Assembly: GCA_038249115.1 (NCBI GenBank)
Contig: JBBRWQ010000009.1
Location: 1 to 55,154, forward strand
Source of the DNA: UBA4719 sp038249115
GTDB taxonomy: Bacteria; Actinomycetota; Actinomycetes; Actinomycetales; Dermatophilaceae
DNA length: 55,154 nt
Direction of reading: 5' to 3'
Shown here: positions 52,226 to 55,154 of the stretch, in pieces
Layout of the letters: each line of letters opens with the position of its first letter
Position numbering within the stretch: the first letter of the stretch is position 1
Notes under the pieces: model-generated
What the model saw: the letters and a program-made list of their open reading frames with translations, nothing else
Told to the model about the DNA's origin: nothing
Database searches by the model: none
Program-made: the position numbers and the translations under genes

Positions 52226-52855
52226 ATGCGTTTCGAGCACCTTGGGTTCAACCCGGACTACGTCGACTACATGGCTGGGTGGGCCCGTCAACGCGAGGTT
52301 CATGCCGCCGTTGTCGCCGGCGACGAGCCCGACACGGTGCTGCTGCTCGAGCATTCCGCGGTCTACACCGCGGGCAAGCGCACCGAGCCTCACGAGCGTC
52401 CCTTCGACGGCACCGCGGTCATCGACGTCGACCGCGGCGGCAAGATCACGTGGCACGGGCCCGGGCAGCTCGTCGGTTATCCCATCGTCGCGCTGCCCAC
52501 GCCTCTGGACGTCGTTGCGCACGTGCGCCGAATCGAAGAGGTGATGATCGGGGTCTGTGCCGACCTGGGGGTCACCGCTGGTCGCGTCGAAGGCCGCAGC
52601 GGTGTGTGGATCCGCGCCGATGAGTCCGGTCCCGACCGCAAGATCGGCGCCATCGGCATCCGGGTGAGCCAGGGCGTCACGATGCACGGTTTTGCGCTCA
52701 ACTGCGACTGCGACCTGTCGTGGGGCCAGGTCATCGTGCCGTGTGGCATCGCGGACGCCGGAATCACCTCGATCAGCCATGAGCTGGGTCGCGATGTCAC
52801 GGTCCGCGGGGTGCTCCCCTACGCCGAGAAGCACCTCAGCGACGTCCTGGGCTGA
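52226..52855 (+). CDS. lipB: Octanoyl-[acyl-carrier-protein]--protein octanoyltransferase
   Basis: A 209-residue LipB, which moves octanoate from acyl carrier protein onto lipoyl domains such as those of SucB. Landmarks are LLLEHSAVYTAGKR (about 35-48), the RGGKITWHGPGQLVGYPI block (about 70-87), the catalytic lysine in RKIGAIGIRVSQGVTMHGFA and the catalytic cysteine in VIVPCGI. The start is fixed by the -10 hexamer six bases upstream. LipA, which adds the sulfurs, is usually the next gene; here an ABC transporter pair lies between. Confidence 0.95.
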   Translation: MRFEHLGFNPDYVDYMAGWARQREVHAAVVAGDEPDTVLLLEHSAVYTAGKRTEPHERPFDGTAVIDVDRGGKITWHGPGQLVGYPIVALPTPLDVVAHVRRIEEVMIGVCADLGVTAGRVEGRSGVWIRADESGPDRKIGAIGIRVSQGVTMHGFALNCDCDLSWGQVIVPCGIADAGITSISHELGRDVTVRGVLPYAEKHLSDVLG

Positions 52856-52895
52856 CCCCTTGCGTGTCCGACATGCGACGCACCCCGGCACGCCA

Positions 52896-52901
52896 TAGAG
52901 T
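52896..52901 (+). promoter_or_regulatory. -10 element of the ABC transporter operon
   Basis: TAGAGT, seven bases before an inverted repeat that would start the transcript. No convincing -35. Confidence 0.4.
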
Positions 52902-52908
52902 CACGTGA

Positions 52909-52933
52909 CGCTGCAACGAGGCGCGTTGCAGCG
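52909..52933 (+). promoter_or_regulatory. Perfect inverted repeat at the start of the ABC transporter leader
   Basis: Arms 52909-52918 and 52924-52933 pair perfectly over 10 bp with a 5-base loop, just after the -10 hexamer and 18 bases before the ATG. It could be an operator for a TetR- or GntR-type regulator, or a 5' hairpin protecting the mRNA. Confidence 0.5.
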
Positions 52934-52951
52934 ACCTTCGGGGGCGAGTCA

Positions 52952-53902
52952 ATGACCACAGGAACAGCAGAGCTGGCCATATCCACCACGGGCCTGCGCA
53001 AGACCTATCGCAACCACAAGGGCCGCCACGTCGCCGTGCAGGGGCTGGACCTGGACGTTCCGATCGGCGGCGTCCACGGGTTCCTGGGGCCGAACGGCTC
53101 AGGTAAGACGACGACGATCCGGATGCTGCTGGGGCTGGTTCGCGCCGACTCCGGCACGATGAGCATCTTCGGCCAGGACGTCCCCAAACATCTGCCAGAG
53201 GTCGTGGGCCGGGTCGGCGCGATCGTCGAGTCGCCCAAGTTCTTCCCCGCGTTCAGCGGCCGCAAGAACCTCCAGCTGCTCGCCGAGGCCATCGGCCGCC
53301 CGCGGAGCATCGTCGACCAGGTCCTTGAGCAGACCGGCCTGGGCGAGCGTGGCAAGGACAAGTACAAGACCTACTCCCTCGGCATGAAGCAACGGCTGGC
53401 CATTGCCGCCACACTGCTGAAGGAGCCCGACCTGCTCATCTTCGACGAGCCGACCAACGGACTGGACCCGGCCGGCATCCGCGAGATCCGGAACACGATG
53501 AAGTCGCTGGGCGAGCAGGGCAAGACCGTCCTGGTCAGCAGCCACATCCTCGCCGAGGTCGAGCAGGTGGCCGACAGGGTCTCGATCATCGGCCACGGCC
53601 GGCTGCTGGCCTCGGGCCCGGTGGCTGACGTGATCGGCGACCAGACCGCGACATCCATTCGAGTGGGAGTCGCCGATCTCGTTGCGGCACAGCGCATCCT
53701 GACTGATGGTGGTCTGGTGGTCCGCCAGGACGGCGGTCTGCTCGTCGTGGTGGGCGCCAGCGATGGCGCACAGATCACGAAGCGCCTCGCCGCCCACGAC
53801 CTGTTCGTGAACGAGCTGACGCCCGTGCGTGCAGACCTCGAGTCGGTGTTCCTGGAGCTGACGGCTGACGAAGGCCTCGAGACCGTGGGAGCAGCCCGAT
53901 GA
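52952..53902 (+). CDS. ABC transporter ATP-binding protein
   Basis: A 316-residue ATPase of an ABC-2-type exporter. Walker A GPNGSGKTTT is at about 46-55, the Q-loop follows, the signature is YSLGMKQRL (about 140-148) and Walker B LLIFDEPTNGLD at about 160-171, then the H-loop SSH. The last 90 residues are an extra domain common in drug and lipid exporters. The ATG overlaps nothing upstream but has only a weak ribosome site. It overlaps the permease gene by four bases. Confidence 0.94.
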   Translation: MTTGTAELAISTTGLRKTYRNHKGRHVAVQGLDLDVPIGGVHGFLGPNGSGKTTTIRMLLGLVRADSGTMSIFGQDVPKHLPEVVGRVGAIVESPKFFPAFSGRKNLQLLAEAIGRPRSIVDQVLEQTGLGERGKDKYKTYSLGMKQRLAIAATLLKEPDLLIFDEPTNGLDPAGIREIRNTMKSLGEQGKTVLVSSHILAEVEQVADRVSIIGHGRLLASGPVADVIGDQTATSIRVGVADLVAAQRILTDGGLVVRQDGGLLVVVGASDGAQITKRLAAHDLFVNELTPVRADLESVFLELTADEGLETVGAAR

Positions 53903-54888
53903 TGCGGTTGACCAAGGTTGAGCTTCGGCGGCTGTTCTCGCGCCGGCTCACGACTATCGCCCTGCTCGGCGCCCTGGTCATCACCGGGCTGATGTTGTTC
54001 GGCGCCTATCAGGGGGCCAAACCGCTCAGCAGCGCAGAGCTGACCTCCCAGCGGGCGCAGTTCGACCAGGCGCACAAGGACTGGCTGGCCAACGGTGACC
54101 AGCAGGTCGCGGACTGCATGAATGCGCAGGCCGAGGCGCAGAAGACGGACCCCAAGGCCAACTTCAGCTGCAACCAGATGGAGCCTAGGTGGGAGAACTG
54201 GGGCAAGCAGCCGTTGAAGTTCAACGAGATGATGCCCAACACCCTGCTCGGCGGGTCGTACCTTCTGGCCTTCGTCGGATTCGTGGTCGGCGCCGGATTC
54301 GTGTCAGCCGAGTTCAGTAGCGGGTCGATGGCCAACTGGCTCACGTTCGAGCCACGGCGGACCCGGGTCTATGCCAGCAAGCTGACAGCTGCCGGCCTGG
54401 GCCTGATCCCGGCCGCGGTGGCGTTGCTCGGCCTGCTGACCGCCGGCGCGTGGCTCATCGTCGGTCACTTCGGCTCCACCGCAGACACGACCGCAAAGGT
54501 CTGGGGTGACCTCGGCGAGACGGGTGCACGCTCGGTCGCGCTGGCGCTGGCCGCGACCGTGACCGGGTCCGCGATCGGGGTGCTGGTACGCCGCACGGCC
54601 GCCGTACTTGGCATCGCCTTCGGTTATCTCGTGCTGGTCGAAGGGGTCTTCCGTCAGCAGCTCCAGGGAGCCCAGACCTGGTTCTTACAGCTCAACGTCA
54701 ACGGCTGGCTGGAGCACGGCACGACTTACTACACCGAAAGATGCACGACCGACGGCCAGGGCAACTACAGCTGCACCGGCGTCGAGAACGTGCTCTCGTT
54801 CGGCCACAGCTCGGCATACCTGGGGCTGTTGATCGTGTTTGTCGTCGGCCTGGCCGCCCTGGTGTTCAGACGCCGCGACGTCAGCTGA
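53899..54888 (+). CDS. ABC transporter permease (ABC-2 type)
   Basis: A 329-residue membrane partner of the preceding ATPase. Six hydrophobic helices are seen (about 15-35, 125-145, 165-190, 210-235, 240-255 and 300-322), with a large extracytoplasmic loop after helix 1 containing two cysteines and another before helix 6 with two more. Substrate unknown. It has an ATGA overlap with the ATPase gene and ends about 155 bases before lipA; no gene is seen in that gap. Confidence 0.9.
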   Translation: MMRLTKVELRRLFSRRLTTIALLGALVITGLMLFGAYQGAKPLSSAELTSQRAQFDQAHKDWLANGDQQVADCMNAQAEAQKTDPKANFSCNQMEPRWENWGKQPLKFNEMMPNTLLGGSYLLAFVGFVVGAGFVSAEFSSGSMANWLTFEPRRTRVYASKLTAAGLGLIPAAVALLGLLTAGAWLIVGHFGSTADTTAKVWGDLGETGARSVALALAATVTGSAIGVLVRRTAAVLGIAFGYLVLVEGVFRQQLQGAQTWFLQLNVNGWLEHGTTYYTERCTTDGQGNYSCTGVENVLSFGHSSAYLGLLIVFVVGLAALVFRRRDVS

Positions 54889-55044
54889 CCGAAGGGCGTC
54901 ACCGCCCGGTCAGGGGCACGTCGTGCTGTGCGACGGCGCGTAGTCCAGGAGACGCGCTCATCGGCGTACCCTTGGGTTCTGCCTCCGGTTCACGTCAACC
55001 CGGGGCATCCTGTTTGTGACACGGACATGGCAAGGGAGCTTTTT

Positions 55045-55154
55045 GTGAGCGTCGCACCGGACGGTCGTCGCATGTTGCGCGTCGAGACCCGCAACTCGGA
55101 GACGCCGATCGAGCGCAAACCCGAATGGATCCGCACCACCGCCAAGATGGGGCC
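55045..55154 (+). CDS. lipA: Lipoyl synthase, N-terminal part (cut by the window edge)
   Basis: The open frame runs to the window end with 36 codons. It reads SVAPDGRRMLRVE, then RNSETPIERKPEWIRT and AKMG, which is the characteristic start of actinobacterial LipA, the radical SAM enzyme inserting sulfur into octanoyl groups. The GTG at 55045 has AAGGGAG six bases upstream and is preferred; an ATG six codons earlier is in frame. The cluster-binding cysteines are beyond the window. Confidence 0.85.
   Translation, partial: MSVAPDGRRMLRVETRNSETPIERKPEWIRTTAKMG

Overview
The window is a stretch of high-GC actinobacterial chromosome, almost entirely core housekeeping genes and densely packed (about 55 protein genes or gene remnants in 55 kb; no rRNA, tRNA or CRISPR seen). 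Markers of an actinobacterium are the split cytochrome bcc-aa3 oxidase loci (ctaE-qcrC-qcrA-qcrB and ctaC-ctaD-ctaF), an actinobacterial-style CtaF, DUF3043 and DUF5302 proteins, a DnaQ/GIY-YIG fusion, and a gene order (ctaC ... adoK ... erpA, glycerate kinase) also known from mycobacteria. The overall look suggests a Micrococcales lineage such as Intrasporangiaceae/Dermatophilaceae; that placement is inference.

Layout. 1-169: end of an ISAzo13-type insertion sequence running off the window. 170-9393: lipid and sugar-phosphate block: plsC, alpha/beta hydrolase, membrane protein, then a leftward operon (SRPBCC protein, ArsA-like ATPase, Cys-containing protein, two tandem ROK kinases, endo/exonuclease/phosphatase) and a rightward long-chain acyl-CoA synthetase. 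9417-14940: secreted zinc peptidase, four-Cys small protein, exonuclease/GIY-YIG fusion, stand-alone RAM domain, trpD and a receiver-like protein. 15035-19558: ctaE-qcrCAB. 19559-21675: structured intergenic region, DUF167, minimal metallopeptidase, L,D-transpeptidase lipoprotein. 21895-24961: ctaC-ctaD-ctaF on the opposite strand, converging on qcrCAB. 25095-34643: sulfur transfer (desulfurase-like protein plus TusA), aat, adoK, erpA, glycerate kinase, phosphoesterase, a broken Eis-like acetyltransferase, nadA, M20 peptidase. 34770-41366: DUF3043, serine hydrolase, PIG-L deacetylase, GNAT, gcvT, leucyl aminopeptidase. 41395-46642: terminator, small proteins, lpdA and sucB (E3 and E2 of 2-oxoglutarate dehydrogenase), TIGR01777 epimerase. 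46639-55154: pseudokinase, frameshifted peptidase E, Gfo/Idh/MocA oxidoreductase with an MMPL transporter, lipB, an ABC exporter, and the start of lipA. LipB and LipA supply the lipoyl groups needed by SucB and the glycine cleavage system, so lpdA/sucB, gcvT and lipB/lipA form a functional theme; the bcc-aa3 genes and erpA form a second (aerobic respiration and Fe-S maturation).

Regulation. Fifteen genes have a TANNNT -10 hexamer 6-8 nt before the start codon and no ribosome binding site, the signature of leaderless transcripts; I used it to choose several starts.

No clear new multi-gene system is visible. The points most worth a second look are a 39-codon ORF of four exact-length 15-bp repeats between qcrC and qcrA; a desulfurase-like protein that keeps its cysteine loop but has Ser where the PLP lysine should be, next to tusA; a structured two-module RNA-like element after qcrB; a membrane pseudokinase; and two recently damaged genes (peptidase E frameshift, Eis-like internal deletion).
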